Positions 1-10,497 are shown, counted from the first letter of the stretch. The stretch is DNA of 64,000 bases from Streptomyces scopuliridis RB72 (GCF_000718095.1 NZ_JOEI01000040.1:52883-116882), one strand, 5' to 3'. The notes: a model not told the origin generated them from the letters alone. Numbers and translations are program-made.

Positions 1-333
1 CGCGCACTCCGCGGACTCCGTGATCAGCGCCTTGCGGTCGCCCTCGGTCCGGCGGGTCAGCGCGACCCTCAGCGCGGCGGTGCCGGAGTGGGCGTCGGCG
101 ACGGTGTCGAAGGAGAAGTCGTTGTCGCCCCAGCCGGACCGCTCCCAGCAGTACGGCATGGCGTCCGCGCCCGGCGTCTCGAACCCGGGGTTCTTGACGA
201 GGTTCGCCCCGGCCGCCGCGGGCTGCTGGGTGGCGAACAGCAGGCCGCCGGTCATGGCGAGGAGGGCGAGGAACGCGGTACGGCGCGACGTACGGAACCG
301 GCGCGGCGAGACCCGCGGAAGGACCGCACTCAT
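1..333 (-). CDS. Secreted protein with carbohydrate-binding-type N-terminus (partial, runs off window start)
   Basis: Only the first 111 codons are present; the C-terminus lies outside the window. The N-terminus carries two Arg-rich stretches (RRFRTSRRT) and a hydrophobic segment ending in an Ala-rich cleavage region, which is a signal peptide. The mature part starts with NLVKNPGFETPG, the usual opening of CBM-like jelly-roll domains attached to secreted hydrolases or deacetylases. The ATG overlaps the stop of the upstream GT2/GtrA gene by 4 bp, so it is the last gene of the glycosyltransferase operon and probably acts on, or is attached to, the glycan that operon makes. Catalytic function cannot be told from this part. 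Confidence 0.75.
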   Translation of the reverse strand, partial: MSAVLPRVSPRRFRTSRRTAFLALLAMTGGLLFATQQPAAAGANLVKNPGFETPGADAMPYCWERSGWGDNDFSFDTVADAHSGTAALRVALTRRTEGDRKALITESAECA

Positions 334-1568
334 CGGCGCACGCTCCCCTCAGTACGGCCGGCCGCCGCGCCACTCGTCACACGGGCCTGAGCGCGCCGGC
401 CCGGCCGCTCCCGCTTCGGCAGATAGACCAGCGCCTCCGTCCCCACGAACCGGAGCACGAATGTCGCCAGCAGCGCGCACGCGGTCGCCGTCAGCACCCC
501 CATCCCGAGCTGCGCGACGAACAGCGCGATCAGCGGGATACGGAGCAGCAGATCGGCGTTGGCGAGCAGCGCGAACCGGCCCACCCGGTCCGCCCAGTGC
601 CGGTGCGCCCGCCGGTCACGGAAGAGCAGCACCTCGATCAGCAGGAAGTTCCACAGGACACCGAACTGGTTGGCCATCACCTCGGCCGGCAGATAGTGCA
701 CCCCGGCCGCCGTCAGCCCGTGCAGCGCGAGCAGGTTCGGTACGAAGCCGGTGAGCCCGATCAGCCCGAAGGCGATCATCCGAGCGAGCGTGGCGGCCGT
801 ACGCAGCTCCACGAGATGGCGCAGAAAGCGCAGCCCCTCCTTCGCCGTGGACTTCGACTCGCCCGCGAAGCGGTCGCGGAAGACGAACGGCACCTCGGCC
901 GGCTGCTCGGGCCGGCAGCGTACGGCCAGCTCCAGCAGGATCTTGTAGCCGAGCGGACGCAGCGCCTCCGAGGTGACGGCGGAGCGCCGGATCGCGAAGA
1001 ACCCGCTCATCGGGTCGCTGATCCCGCGCAGCGCGGCCGGGAACATCCCCTTGGTCAGCCAGGTCGCCGCGCGGGAGACGGCGACGCGGTAGCCACCGGC
1101 CAGTCCGGCCCGGCTGCCGCCGTCGATATAGCGGCTGGCGATGACGAGATCGGCGGAGGTCCGCTCGCCGGCCGCGACCAGATCGGGCACGAGCGCGGGC
1201 GGATGCTGGAGATCGGCGTCCATGACGACGATCCAGTCGGACCCGGCGGCCTTGAGCCCTTCGACGACCGCGCCGCCGAGACCGCCCTCGGGCTTCTCGC
1301 GGTGGATGACATTGACCGGGAACGGGCAGTCCTGTGCGGCGGATTCGATGACCTCGGGGGTGTCGTCGGTCGAGTCGTCGACGAAGAGCACCTCGCAGGG
1401 CAGCCTGGCCGGTACGGCCTCGGTGAGCTGCCGCAGCAACTCCCGTACGTTCCCGGACTCGTTGAAGGTCGGGATGATGACGGTGACGGCGCCCGGCTCG
1501 GCGACGACGGTCGCTTCCAGCTCCGGTTCACCGCGCTCCCCGGCACCGATGGGGGGAAGAATGCTCAT
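330..1568 (-). CDS. GT2 glycosyltransferase fused to a GtrA membrane domain (DPM1-like)
   Basis: This 412-residue protein has two domains. Residues about 28-255 are a GT-A fold family 2 glycosyltransferase with VIIPTFNESGN near the start and DADLQHPP as the metal/nucleotide-binding DxD-like site. Residues about 262-385 hold four hydrophobic segments of the GtrA family. Related dolichyl/polyprenyl-phosphate mannosyltransferases put a sugar on a polyprenyl carrier, and the GtrA part is thought to help move it across the membrane. ATGA overlap with the GT39 gene upstream suggests one operon in which this enzyme supplies the lipid-linked sugar used by that GT39 transferase. The sugar is not determinable. 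Confidence 0.88.
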   Translation of the reverse strand: MSILPPIGAGERGEPELEATVVAEPGAVTVIIPTFNESGNVRELLRQLTEAVPARLPCEVLFVDDSTDDTPEVIESAAQDCPFPVNVIHREKPEGGLGGAVVEGLKAAGSDWIVVMDADLQHPPALVPDLVAAGERTSADLVIASRYIDGGSRAGLAGGYRVAVSRAATWLTKGMFPAALRGISDPMSGFFAIRRSAVTSEALRPLGYKILLELAVRCRPEQPAEVPFVFRDRFAGESKSTAKEGLRFLRHLVELRTAATLARMIAFGLIGLTGFVPNLLALHGLTAAGVHYLPAEVMANQFGVLWNFLLIEVLLFRDRRAHRHWADRVGRFALLANADLLLRIPLIALFVAQLGMGVLTATACALLATFVLRFVGTEALVYLPKRERPGRRAQARVTSGAAAGRTEGSVRR

Positions 1569-3271
1569 CGCCCGTCGCCTCCCGCGATCCTGTTGCCATC
1601 CGCGATTCCGTCGCCTTGCGCGATCCGCCGGATCTCGATCCGGTCCTCGCCGTCCCCGAAGACGGCGACGGCGGTCGAGTGCTCCAGCGCGTCCCGCACC
1701 TTGGGCAGATCGCGCGCGTCGCGCCGTACGGTCGGGGACGCGACGACATAGTCCAGATCGCGCCAGCCGTTCGGCATGGTCTTGGTGACGGCCGGGTCGA
1801 GGTCGGCCTTGTAGAACCAGATCGCGCCGAGCCCCGGTTCGTATCCGGCGTGCACCAGATCCAGCCAGAGCGCGTCATCGACCAGCACCCGGGCCCGGGA
1901 CGGGTCGGGCACCTCCGTCGCCATCCAGGAAGCCGCCTGGCGGTAGGGGGCGTTGGCGTCGGCCGTCAGGGCGGTGTGGTTGCCGTCGTACCACCGGGGT
2001 ACGACGACGGCCAGCGCGGTCGCGGCGAGCGCCGCCAGCACCGTCCAGCGGACGGTGGTGAGGGTACGGCCCTCGCGCGGGCCGCGCCGTCTGCGCAGGA
2101 TCGCGTGGGTGACGGACGCGGCGCCGCCCGCCAGCACCAGCGCCAGGAACGGCAGCCCCTGGATGACATACATCGCGGGCAGATAGCCGGACGGGCGCAG
2201 GGCGACGGCGGTCAGGATCACCACGGCCAGCGCGGGCCCCGCCAGCGCCCGCGCGGTGACCGACCAGCGCAGGGTGACCATCAGCAGGACGGCGCCCGCG
2301 ATCCCGCCGAGCGGCAGGACCCGGTCGTAGTAGAGCCAGGACTGGAGCACCCCGTACGAACCGCTGCCCGGGTCGAGGACGAAGCCGGATCCGGGCCTGC
2401 TCATCTGGTACGTGATGCCGTCCCAGAGCGAGACATGCCCGCCCCCGGGCAGCAACTCCCCCTTGAGCAGGGCCATCAGCGGATAGCAGAGCCCGACCAG
2501 CACGCACGCGGTGATCGCGCCGGTCACCGCGAACTTGCGGGTGTCACGATGGCTGTGCCGCCATAACGTCACCAGCAGCGCGGGCAGGACGACCAGCATG
2601 GTCTCCTTCGTGAGCACCCCGACGGCGGCGGCGAGTCCGGCCGCGAAGTGGTGCCACAGATGCCGGCTGGGCGAGGCCGCGAGGCAGAACGCGAGCAGCA
2701 TCCACATCACGGCGATGTTGTCGAGGAAGATCTCCCGCTGGAGCACCACGGAGAGCGGAGAGAGCCCGAACAGGACCATCGCCAGCCCGGCCGCCCAGCG
2801 CGGCAGCCAGAGCCGCCGGGCCAGTACGTAGAGGAAGACCGCGCTCGCCGCGCTGACCAGCAGCATGGCGAAGCGCATCGGGGCGACCGTCATCGCCTCG
2901 GGCGAGAAGAGCGAGGGCAGCCAGGTCAGAAAGGCGATCTGCATCCAGCCGAGCGGCGGATGGTCGTACCAGTAGGTGTAGTGGGCGAGGCCCTTGCCCT
3001 CCTGGACGGCCCAGGCCTGGGCGAGATAGGTGCCCTCGTCGTCGCTGAGCGTCGGATAGTGCTGGATGTTCCAGCCCTGGACCAGCAGGATCGCGACGAG
3101 GAGCGCCCCGCACAGGAGCAGATCGGCGCGGGAGCGGCGGAAGCGTATGACCGGGCGGACGGTGAGCCGCCGCTTGTCGGTGCGCTCCGGCCGGTGCCCG
3201 CGGGCATGACTCGGCTGCGCGGGGACGGCGGTCGGCTGCTCCGTCGTCACCCCGGGGAGGGTGGAGGTCAC
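1565..3271 (-). CDS. Polytopic GT39-type glycosyltransferase (ArnT/PMT superfamily)
   Basis: A 568-residue protein with about 10-12 hydrophobic helices. After a basic cytoplasmic tail the first membrane segment is followed by an acidic loop, TLSDDEGTYLAQAW. The paired acidic residues there are the hallmark of GT-C enzymes that use polyprenyl-phosphate sugars on the outer membrane face. HPPLGWMQ follows, as in the ArnT/PMT family. The GTG start overlaps the TGA of the upstream GT2 gene (GTGA). Likely role: transfer of the sugar made by the neighbouring GT2/GtrA enzyme to an extracellular or wall acceptor. Start and family are clear; the acceptor is unknown. Confidence 0.88.
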   Translation of the reverse strand: MTSTLPGVTTEQPTAVPAQPSHARGHRPERTDKRRLTVRPVIRFRRSRADLLLCGALLVAILLVQGWNIQHYPTLSDDEGTYLAQAWAVQEGKGLAHYTYWYDHPPLGWMQIAFLTWLPSLFSPEAMTVAPMRFAMLLVSAASAVFLYVLARRLWLPRWAAGLAMVLFGLSPLSVVLQREIFLDNIAVMWMLLAFCLAASPSRHLWHHFAAGLAAAVGVLTKETMLVVLPALLVTLWRHSHRDTRKFAVTGAITACVLVGLCYPLMALLKGELLPGGGHVSLWDGITYQMSRPGSGFVLDPGSGSYGVLQSWLYYDRVLPLGGIAGAVLLMVTLRWSVTARALAGPALAVVILTAVALRPSGYLPAMYVIQGLPFLALVLAGGAASVTHAILRRRRGPREGRTLTTVRWTVLAALAATALAVVVPRWYDGNHTALTADANAPYRQAASWMATEVPDPSRARVLVDDALWLDLVHAGYEPGLGAIWFYKADLDPAVTKTMPNGWRDLDYVVASPTVRRDARDLPKVRDALEHSTAVAVFGDGEDRIEIRRIAQGDGIADGNRIAGGDGR

Positions 3272-4524
3272 GCGTGGACGTCCTCTCGGATGAGATGCGC
3301 GCCGACATGACTGGTCAGCTCCCAGTCACCGCGCCCCCGCTGCTCTCGCCAGACGGCGCGGATCGCCGCACCCGCCAGGAGCACCTGGTAGAAGGGGCCG
3401 CCGATGATGAGCTTCAGATAGTGCGTGAGCCGGACGCGCAGTCCGTACTGCCTGCCGAAGTCATGGAGCCCGACGATCTCGAAGACGAAGGTCACCATGG
3501 CGGTGACGAGCGGCAGGAACGTCACGAACGCGATCGTCACCGGTACGTCGAGCAGGAGCGCGACCCCCACGTTGAGCGGGATGATCAGGCCGGTGAACGC
3601 CTGGAGGAACGGTGTCATCAGCGTGTAGCGGGCGAGCATCCGCTGTCCGCGCGTGGGCAGTTGGCGCCAGTCCTTCTTGCGGTACACCTGAAGGAAGCCC
3701 TGGTTCCAGCGGGTGCGCTGTTTGAGCAGGGACATGAGCGAGCCCGGGGTCTCCTCGCGGGTCACCATGTCGGAGTCGTACGCGACGACGACCTTCTTGC
3801 CGACGCTGGAGAGCCGTACGCCCAGATCGCAGTCCTCGGCCAGACAGTTCTGGTCCCAGCCGCCCGCCTCGCGCAGCACGTCGGTGCGTACGAAGACGGT
3901 GTTGCCGCCGAGCGGGATGAAGCCCTTCTGGGCGTGCAGATGGAGCCGGCTGCGGAACCAGAAGAAGTACTCCAGGCAGTTGCGCAGGCTGTACCAGCTG
4001 GAGTGGAAGTTGATCAGCTGGACGCCGCCCTGGACGACATCGGCGCCGGTGGTGCGGAAGGCGTGGTCGACATGGGTCAGCAGCTCCGGATGGACCTGGT
4101 CCTCGGCGTCGAAGACCCCGACGACCTCGCCGGTGCAGTGCGGCAGCGCGGTGTTGAGCGCCTTGGGTTTGTTCTTCGCCTCATGAGTGTCGACGACGAC
4201 CCTGACCCGGTGCGGGTCGCGGGCGGCGGCCCGTTCGGCGACCGCCGCGGTCTCGGGGTCGTCGTGCCCGACGATGACGATGATCTCGAATCCGCTGTGG
4301 CTGGACTCCAGCAGCCGCTCGATGGTGTGCTCCAGCACGGCCTGTTCATGACGGGCCGGCAGGAGCAGCGAGAACGAGCTCTCCCGGCCGCCGTCGGGCC
4401 GGTCGAATCTGGTCGCGGCCAGCGTCTCCGGCGTACGCCAGGCGTGCATCTGCCACCAGAGCGTGAACGCGGCCATCCAGAACAGCGCCAGTGAAATGGC
4501 AGCGATGAATACGGACGTGAACAC
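3268..4524 (-). CDS. Membrane GT2 glycosyltransferase, cellulose/poly-GlcNAc synthase-like
   Basis: About 418 residues starting at a GTG preceded by GAGGGGGG, preferred over an upstream ATG at 4602 that would add a low-complexity tail before the first membrane helix. One N-terminal helix (FIAAISLALFWMAAF), a cytosolic catalytic domain and C-terminal helices match processive GT2 enzymes. Visible motifs are FDAEDQV (DxD), LAEDCDLG (catalytic acidic residue) and QRTRWNQG (QxxRW). These are typical of cellulose synthase, PgaC and hyaluronan synthase relatives. It heads the four-gene minus-strand operon and probably builds an exported polysaccharide; product not determinable. Confidence 0.88.
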   Translation of the reverse strand: MFTSVFIAAISLALFWMAAFTLWWQMHAWRTPETLAATRFDRPDGGRESSFSLLLPARHEQAVLEHTIERLLESSHSGFEIIVIVGHDDPETAAVAERAAARDPHRVRVVVDTHEAKNKPKALNTALPHCTGEVVGVFDAEDQVHPELLTHVDHAFRTTGADVVQGGVQLINFHSSWYSLRNCLEYFFWFRSRLHLHAQKGFIPLGGNTVFVRTDVLREAGGWDQNCLAEDCDLGVRLSSVGKKVVVAYDSDMVTREETPGSLMSLLKQRTRWNQGFLQVYRKKDWRQLPTRGQRMLARYTLMTPFLQAFTGLIIPLNVGVALLLDVPVTIAFVTFLPLVTAMVTFVFEIVGLHDFGRQYGLRVRLTHYLKLIIGGPFYQVLLAGAAIRAVWREQRGRGDWELTSHVGAHLIREDVHA

Positions 4525-4730
4525 ATGGCCCCCCTCGGCCAGGGCCGGCCGCGGCAGGCCCCCCTGGCCGTCGGCTGACCCCTGCATCCCCCTCGTGCGC
4601 ACAGTCCCCCCATGCGCACCTGTTGTGACTCTTGTGGAGACAATAAGGGGGACCTGTGACAGCCGGAGGGCCGATTGGGTGAATTCTGCGTTTCAGGCCG
4701 ATTCACCACCCATCGGAATTCGGCCATACG

Positions 4731-6791
4731 TTACTCGAAAACGCCCAACTCTCCCTTTAGTGCGCTTACTTCCGTCATCGGCGCGGCACAGACGAACCTC
4801 CGGCAGACATACGCGGCGGCCTCCCCGCCGACCAGCGGACGGTCCGTCAGCAGCGGGAACTCATCGCTTCCGGCCACTCCCGCCGCGACGACGGCGCCGG
4901 GCGCGGTGCCCAGCAGGGCCGTACGGTGCAGCGGGCTCCGCCACGGCCCCGGCTCGCCCGCTTTCGCCGCCGCTTCCCCCGGCGTCTCCACGACCGCGAT
5001 CTCGCGCGGCCCGTCGAGCAGCGCCTCGGCCACCGCGAGCCCCCAGCCGATGAAGCGCGGCGCCCTCGGCCCGAGTGCCTTCACCACCCCCAACGCCCCT
5101 TCGGCGGCGGTGCGATGGGCCTCGGAGCCGGTGTGCGCGGCATACGAGAGGAGCGCCCCGGCGGCGGCCGTCCAGCCGGAGGGCGTGGCGTTGTCCGTGG
5201 GGTCCTGGGGGCGCCTGATCAGATGTTCGGCGTCGTGCGCCGTGTCGTACAGCGTCCCGCCCTCGGCCACGAACTGGTCGAGCACAATGTCCAGCAAGAA
5301 CCCGGCGAATTCCAGCCAGGCCCCCTCACCGGTGACCCCCGCGAGCGTCAGGAAGCCCTCGGCGACATCGCCATAGTCCTCCAGCACCCCCGCGTTGGCG
5401 CCGGTGCGGCCGTCCTTCGACGTACGGGCGAGCCGCGCCGCGTCGTCCAGATGCACCCGCATGAGCAGATCGGCGGCCTCGGTGGCGCGTTCCACCAGAT
5501 CCGGCCGGTCGAAGTAGGCGCCGGTCTCCGCCAGGGCGGCGATCGCGAGCCCGTTCCAGGCGGCCACGATCTTGTCGTCCCGCCCCGGCCGCGCCCGCCC
5601 GTCGCGCGCCGCGAGCAGCCGCCGCCGTACGGAATCGACCCGCTCGGCGTCCACCACCCCGCTGTCCAAGGGCAGTTGCAGCACGGACGCGCCCTCCTCG
5701 AACGTGCCCTCCTCCGTCACCCCGAAGTACCGCGCCGCGAAGGCCGCGTCCGACTCCCCCAGCACCTCGCGCAGCTGGTCCGGCGTCCACACATAGAAGG
5801 CGCCCTCTACATGCGCGCCGCTGCCGTCGTCGCTGTCCGCGTCCAGCGCGGAGGCGAACCCGCCCTCGGCCGTGCGCAGTTCACGCACCATGAAGTCGGC
5901 CGTCTCCAGCGCCACCCGCCGCGCCAGATCGGATCCGGTGGCCCGCCACAGATGCGCGTACACCCGGCACAGCAGCGCATTGTCGTACAACATTTTCTCG
6001 AAGTGGGGCACCGTCCACTCACGGTCCACCGAATACCGGGCGAACCCGCCGCCCAGCTGGTCGTAGATCCCGCCCCTGGCCATCGCCTCACACGTATCGG
6101 CCGCCATCTGGAGCGCGCCCTCCGCGCCGGTACGGGCGTAATGACGCAGCAGGAACTCCACCACCATCGACGGCGGGAACTTGGGCGCCCCGCCGAACCC
6201 GCCCCGTACCGCGTCGTACTCCCGGGTCAGCCCCAGCAGCGCCTGCGCCTGCTCCTCCTCGCCGGGCACCCCGTCCCCCCGGTACGCGAGCGACCGCCCG
6301 GCCAGCTCCCCCACGATCCGCGCCGCGACCTCCGTGACCTCCCCGCGCCGGTCCTTCCACGCGGCACTGACCCCCTCCAGGACCTGCGGGAAGGACGCCA
6401 TGCCGTGGCGGGGCGCGGGCGGGAAGTACGTACCGAAGTAGAACGGCTCGCCGTCCGCCGTCAGAAACACCGTCATGGGCCACCCGCCCTGCCCGGTGGC
6501 CGCCTGGACCGCCTCCATATACACGGCGTCGACATCGGGCCGCTCCTCGCGGTCGACCTTGATGCTGACGAAGTGGGCGTTCATGTACTTGGCGGTGGTC
6601 GGGTCCTCGAAGCTCTCGCCCGCCATCACATGGCACCAGTGGCAGCTGCTGTACCCGACGCTCAGCAGCACCGGCACATCCCGCCGCCGCGCCTCCTCGA
6701 ACGCCGCGGGCGACCAGGGCCACCAGTCGACGGGGTTGTCGGCGTGCTGGAGGAGGTAGGGGGAGGTCTCATGGGCCAGTCGGTTCGCCAT
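4731..6791 (-). CDS. DUF255 thioredoxin-fold protein with (alpha/alpha)6-barrel region (YyaL/SPATA20 family)
   Basis: About 686 residues from the ATG reading [16 protein letters not shown], the conserved start of this family; an ATG 9 bp further up is equally possible. The N-terminal 170 residues form a thioredoxin-like domain with SSCHWCHVM (CxxC) and [10 protein letters not shown]. The rest resembles six-hairpin glycosidases. Family members are cytosolic and often annotated as highly conserved proteins containing a thioredoxin domain; their substrate is unknown. It is monocistronic and diverges from the NB-ARC/TPR gene across a 127-bp gap that must hold both promoters. Confidence 0.92.
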   Translation of the reverse strand: MANRLAHETSPYLLQHADNPVDWWPWSPAAFEEARRRDVPVLLSVGYSSCHWCHVMAGESFEDPTTAKYMNAHFVSIKVDREERPDVDAVYMEAVQAATGQGGWPMTVFLTADGEPFYFGTYFPPAPRHGMASFPQVLEGVSAAWKDRRGEVTEVAARIVGELAGRSLAYRGDGVPGEEEQAQALLGLTREYDAVRGGFGGAPKFPPSMVVEFLLRHYARTGAEGALQMAADTCEAMARGGIYDQLGGGFARYSVDREWTVPHFEKMLYDNALLCRVYAHLWRATGSDLARRVALETADFMVRELRTAEGGFASALDADSDDGSGAHVEGAFYVWTPDQLREVLGESDAAFAARYFGVTEEGTFEEGASVLQLPLDSGVVDAERVDSVRRRLLAARDGRARPGRDDKIVAAWNGLAIAALAETGAYFDRPDLVERATEAADLLMRVHLDDAARLARTSKDGRTGANAGVLEDYGDVAEGFLTLAGVTGEGAWLEFAGFLLDIVLDQFVAEGGTLYDTAHDAEHLIRRPQDPTDNATPSGWTAAAGALLSYAAHTGSEAHRTAAEGALGVVKALGPRAPRFIGWGLAVAEALLDGPREIAVVETPGEAAAKAGEPGPWRSPLHRTALLGTAPGAVVAAGVAGSDEFPLLTDRPLVGGEAAAYVCRRFVCAAPMTEVSALKGELGVFE

Positions 6792-6918
6792 GCGCCCCAT
6801 CCTGCCCCAGCCCTCGGGAGACGGCGGACGACACACGCACCCGTGGGCGCCCCTCGCGCTCGCGCCGCGCGCGCAGGACAATGTCGGTTCTCACCCATGC
6901 TCTCGGAGGGGGACGCAT

Positions 6919-9900
6919 ATGCGGGAAAGCCACCGGGCCGAAGCCGAAGGGCTGTTGGTACGTGCCGTGGAGGAAGAGGTACGGCGCTCCGGCGGGCGGA
7001 CCGAAGGGAACACACTGCTGGCGCGCGGGCGCAGCGCCCTGGACGCCATGGCGGCGGGTGCGGACGAGGAGTACGCCGCGTACGTGCGGGCGCTGGACGC
7101 GGAGCGGGCCGAACGGCCGCCGCTGTCGGAGCGGTTCAGCAGGCAGTCCCTCGGAACGCCCGCACTGGTCACGTCCGTCGCCGCGGTCGCCGCCGTCGGC
7201 GCGGATGTCGCGCTGGGCACCGCCACGGGCATCGCGTTCGGCGCCGGAGCCGTCGTCGCGGTCGCCGGGGCCGCGACCACCGTCGCCAAGGTGACCGCCT
7301 CGCACTGGCCGGCCGCGCACCGCAGGGCCGGGGCAGCCGGCCAGCCGGGCGGCACCGAGCAGTTGCGGCTCCAGTGGCTGACGGCGCTGGAGGTACGGGG
7401 CATCCGCCCGTTCCTCGACCAGCAGCGGGTGCTGACCTCCGCGACCCGGCGCACCGCCAAGAAACCCACCGTCGTCCCGCAGCTGCGCGGCGGGGACCGC
7501 AGCGCGGCCGCCCGCCGGCGCAGTGTGCTGGAGCAGTCCTTCGGCCATCTGCCCGAGCCGGACGGGCCGTTCGCCGGGCGGCGCGCGGCGATGGCGCAGA
7601 TCGCGCAATGGGTGCACGCGGCCCGCGTGTCGACGGAGACGAAGCCGACGGTCGTGGTGCTGTACGGCGCCCCGGGCTCCGGCCGTACCGAGCTGGCCGT
7701 ACGGGCCGCGCATCAGCTCAAGGACCAGTTCAGGGGCGCCTGCGTGGTCGATCTGCGCGGCGGCGGCTCCTTCGAGGCGCCGCTGTCGACCCGCGACGCG
7801 CTGCTGCATCTGCTCAACCGGCTGGGCGCGCCGCGCGAACAGCTGCTGTTCCGCGAGGGGTCCTCCCCGGAGCAGCAGGTACGGCGGCTGAGCGAGCTGT
7901 ACCACCAGCATCTGACGGGCCTTCCGGTGACGGTCGTCCTGGACGACGCCTCCGATCCCGAGCAGGTGCGGACGCTGGTGCCCGAACGGTCCGACAGCCT
8001 GGTGCTGGTGACGGCGCGCGAGCGGCTCGGTCTGCCGGACGACGTACCGGCCTGGGTGCACCAGCTGCCCGTCGAGCCGCTGGACACGGCGGGCGCGGAA
8101 GAGCTGCTGCGGGCCGTGGCCGAACCGTCCGCCGCGTCGGCGGAGGGACCGTACGACGCGCAATCCACCGACCGCGTCGGCGAGTTGTGCGGCGGCCTGC
8201 CGCTCGCCCTGCGGATCGCCGGGTCCTCGCTCGGGGAGCGCACGGCCCATCGGCTGGCCACGGACCTCGACGCGTACGGCCCGGTCGAACCGGTCGAACG
8301 GGCCCTGTGGGTGCGCTACACCGACCAGAGCGACCAGGCCCGCAGGCTGCTGCGCCGCCTCGCGCTGGCGGGCCGCGCCTCCCTGGGCGCGGCCGCGGCG
8401 GCGGCGCTGCTGGCGACGGACGAGCAGGAGGCCGGCCGGCTGCTGGCCGAGCTGTCCCGGACGGGTCTGATCGACCACGTACGGGCCAGCCGCTACCGGC
8501 TGCACGACGCCGTCAGGGTCTTCGCGCACTCACGGCTGCGGGACGAGGAGGGCGCCGAGGACCGAACGGCCGCCCAGGAGCGGCTGATCCGGAACTACGG
8601 CGAGCTCGCCGACTCCGTGATCCGGCTGGTCGACGGAAAGACGTCCACCCGCGTCGATCAGTTCAAGAGCGCTGCAGGCGCGCACGGCTTCTCGTCGCTG
8701 GACTCGGCGCTGCGCTGGCTCGATGACGAGTCCAGCTTCATCACGGCCGCGCTGCGGCACGCGGAGGGCGTCGACCAGCAGACCGTACTGGACCTGCTGG
8801 GCGCGCTCTGCGACTACTGCCTGCTGCGCGGCGACCTCTACCGGCTGGGCGAGATCAACGAGCTGACGCAGGCGGTGGGCCAGGGGCTGCTGCTCCGCTC
8901 GGTCCAGTGGCGTACGGGCATCGCGGCCCGCCAGCTCGGCGAGCTGGACAAGGCGCGCACGACCCTGACGACGGTCGTCGGTCTCTACCGGGAGGCGGAC
9001 CACGACGCGGGCGCCGCCCGCGCGCTCTGCTCGCTCGGCATCACCCTGCACCACCAGGGCAATCTGACCGAGGCGTCGGCGAAGCTGCGCGAGGCGCTGG
9101 CACTCCAGTCCCCGGAACCGCTGGCCGGCGACCGGGGCTGGACGCTGCACGCCCTGGCGGCCGTCGAGCGCGACCGCGGCTCGGTGGCCGAGGCGCTCAC
9201 GCTCCTCTCCCGCGCGCTCGTCCTGCACCGCGAGAACGAGTCCCTGCACGGCGAGGCGTGGACGCACTTCCAGCTGGGCCAGTTGTATCTGCGGCTCGGC
9301 GAGGTGGCGCGGGCGGAGGCGGAGCTGCGCGCGGCCCTCGATCTCTACGGCAGGACCCGCGACGGCCGCGGCGAGGCGTGGGCGATGACCCAGCTCGCCC
9401 GTACCCGCCTGGTGGACGGCGACCCGGCCCCGGCGGTCGACGAACTGCGCGACGCCCTCGCCCGCCACCGCGACAACGAGGACGCGCGCGGCGAGGCGTG
9501 GACGCTCTACTACCTGGGCCAGGCGCTGGAGGAGACCGGCGACCGCGACCAGGCGGTACGGGAACTGGAGCGGGCGCGCACGATGTTCTCCCGGATGCGC
9601 GACGTGTACGGACTGGCCTGCGCCCGGCACCACTCGGGCCGGGTCACCCGCGACCAGCGCGCCGCCCAGACCGGCAACCTCCGCAACTCGGGCTTCGCCC
9701 GCCAGCTGCTGACCGACGCCCGCGCGGACTTCCGCCGCATCGGCGTCGCCCACGGCGAGGCCTGGACCTGCCTGGAACTGGCCATCATCGACGCCGGCAA
9801 CAACCGCCCCGGCCAGGCGCTCCAGCTCTGCGACGAGGCGGCGGCCCTCTTCGCCTCGTACGACGACCACCGCGGCGTCGACTGGTCCCGCTTCCTGCGC

Positions 9901-10155
9901 TGCACGCTCCTGCCGTACGCCTCGGCGGGCGGCATCGAGGTGGGCTCGGTCGTCGCCGAACAGGAACTCTCGGACCTCTCCGCCGCCGGCCACGCCTCCC
10001 GCGACGGCAAACTCGCGGAATCCATCGCGACGCTCGGGGTCATGCTGAGCCGGGGCGTACGACTGGAGGACGGCTGGCAGGCCTGGCACCTGGGAATGGT
10101 CCCGAACCGCCACGCACGGGAGGTGATGGGCGTACCGGTGACGGCCGTCACATAG
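6919..10155 (+). CDS. NB-ARC/STAND ATPase with C-terminal tetratricopeptide repeats
   Basis: A 1,078-residue protein. The ATG at 6919 follows GGAGGGGG. Residues about 83-125 are a long Ala/Val/Gly hydrophobic stretch that may be membrane-associated. The NB-ARC ATPase follows with P-loop GAPGSGRTEL near residue 250 and Walker B TVVLDDAS near 335, then a winged-helix-like region. The C-terminal third is a run of TPR helices with recurring GEAWT motifs. It resembles the AfsR family without the OmpR-type DNA-binding domain, so it is a STAND-type signalling or scaffold ATPase rather than a transcription factor. A perfect hairpin terminator follows. Input signal and partners are unknown. Confidence 0.85.
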   Translation: MRESHRAEAEGLLVRAVEEEVRRSGGRTEGNTLLARGRSALDAMAAGADEEYAAYVRALDAERAERPPLSERFSRQSLGTPALVTSVAAVAAVGADVALGTATGIAFGAGAVVAVAGAATTVAKVTASHWPAAHRRAGAAGQPGGTEQLRLQWLTALEVRGIRPFLDQQRVLTSATRRTAKKPTVVPQLRGGDRSAAARRRSVLEQSFGHLPEPDGPFAGRRAAMAQIAQWVHAARVSTETKPTVVVLYGAPGSGRTELAVRAAHQLKDQFRGACVVDLRGGGSFEAPLSTRDALLHLLNRLGAPREQLLFREGSSPEQQVRRLSELYHQHLTGLPVTVVLDDASDPEQVRTLVPERSDSLVLVTARERLGLPDDVPAWVHQLPVEPLDTAGAEELLRAVAEPSAASAEGPYDAQSTDRVGELCGGLPLALRIAGSSLGERTAHRLATDLDAYGPVEPVERALWVRYTDQSDQARRLLRRLALAGRASLGAAAAAALLATDEQEAGRLLAELSRTGLIDHVRASRYRLHDAVRVFAHSRLRDEEGAEDRTAAQERLIRNYGELADSVIRLVDGKTSTRVDQFKSAAGAHGFSSLDSALRWLDDESSFITAALRHAEGVDQQTVLDLLGALCDYCLLRGDLYRLGEINELTQAVGQGLLLRSVQWRTGIAARQLGELDKARTTLTTVVGLYREADHDAGAARALCSLGITLHHQGNLTEASAKLREALALQSPEPLAGDRGWTLHALAAVERDRGSVAEALTLLSRALVLHRENESLHGEAWTHFQLGQLYLRLGEVARAEAELRAALDLYGRTRDGRGEAWAMTQLARTRLVDGDPAPAVDELRDALARHRDNEDARGEAWTLYYLGQALEETGDRDQAVRELERARTMFSRMRDVYGLACARHHSGRVTRDQRAAQTGNLRNSGFARQLLTDARADFRRIGVAHGEAWTCLELAIIDAGNNRPGQALQLCDEAAALFASYDDHRGVDWSRFLRCTLLPYASAGGIEVGSVVAEQELSDLSAAGHASRDGKLAESIATLGVMLSRGVRLEDGWQAWHLGMVPNRHAREVMGVPVTAVT

Positions 10156-10166
10156 CCATCGCCTCC

Positions 10167-10199
10167 GGCCCCATGACGCCCTGTGGGTGTCATGGGGCC
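10167..10199. terminator. Bidirectional terminator between NB-ARC/TPR gene and small membrane gene
   Basis: An 11-bp perfect stem, GGCCCCATGAC paired with GTCATGGGGCC around an 11-nt loop, lies 12 bp after the plus-strand stop and 29 bp after the minus-strand stop of the converging gene. There is no U-tract, as usual in Streptomyces. Confidence 0.8.
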
Positions 10200-10227
10200 G
10201 GACGCGACGCCGGCTGAGGCGGTCGCG

Positions 10228-10497
10228 CTACTCGCCCTGCGAGGCGGCGGACGTCGGCTCGTTCTCCGCGGGCTGCTTCGAGGACTGCGCGGACGCGGCG
10301 GGCGTCCGCACCGGAGTCTCCTCGAAGTTGACCATGCTCATGTGGCGGTTCATCGACTTCATCAGCATCCACACGCCCCCCGCCATCACCGCGAACACGA
10401 TGAACCCGAGCACACCGGGCGTCACCTTGTTCTCGTCGAGCTCCTTGGCGAGAGGAGCCGCGAACGCCATCGCCTGAGTCGCATACATATCAGCCAT
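10228..10497 (-). CDS. Small single-pass membrane protein downstream of mca
   Basis: 89 residues: a short N-terminus, one clear transmembrane helix (GVLGFIVFAVMAGGVWMLM) and a polar Ser/Ala/Glu-rich C-terminal tail. The ATG overlaps the end of mca by 8 bp, so the two are translationally coupled. I do not know a function; this small protein is typically found next to mca in streptomycetes, which hints at a link to thiol metabolism but is not evidence for it. Confidence 0.75.
   Translation of the reverse strand: MADMYATQAMAFAAPLAKELDENKVTPGVLGFIVFAVMAGGVWMLMKSMNRHMSMVNFEETPVRTPAASAQSSKQPAENEPTSAASQGE

Noticed and set aside
4926..8726. A 1,266-residue plus-strand frame over the DUF255 and NB-ARC genes
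   Set aside because: It covers two clear genes in other frames and has an Arg/Pro/Gly-rich composition with no motifs.
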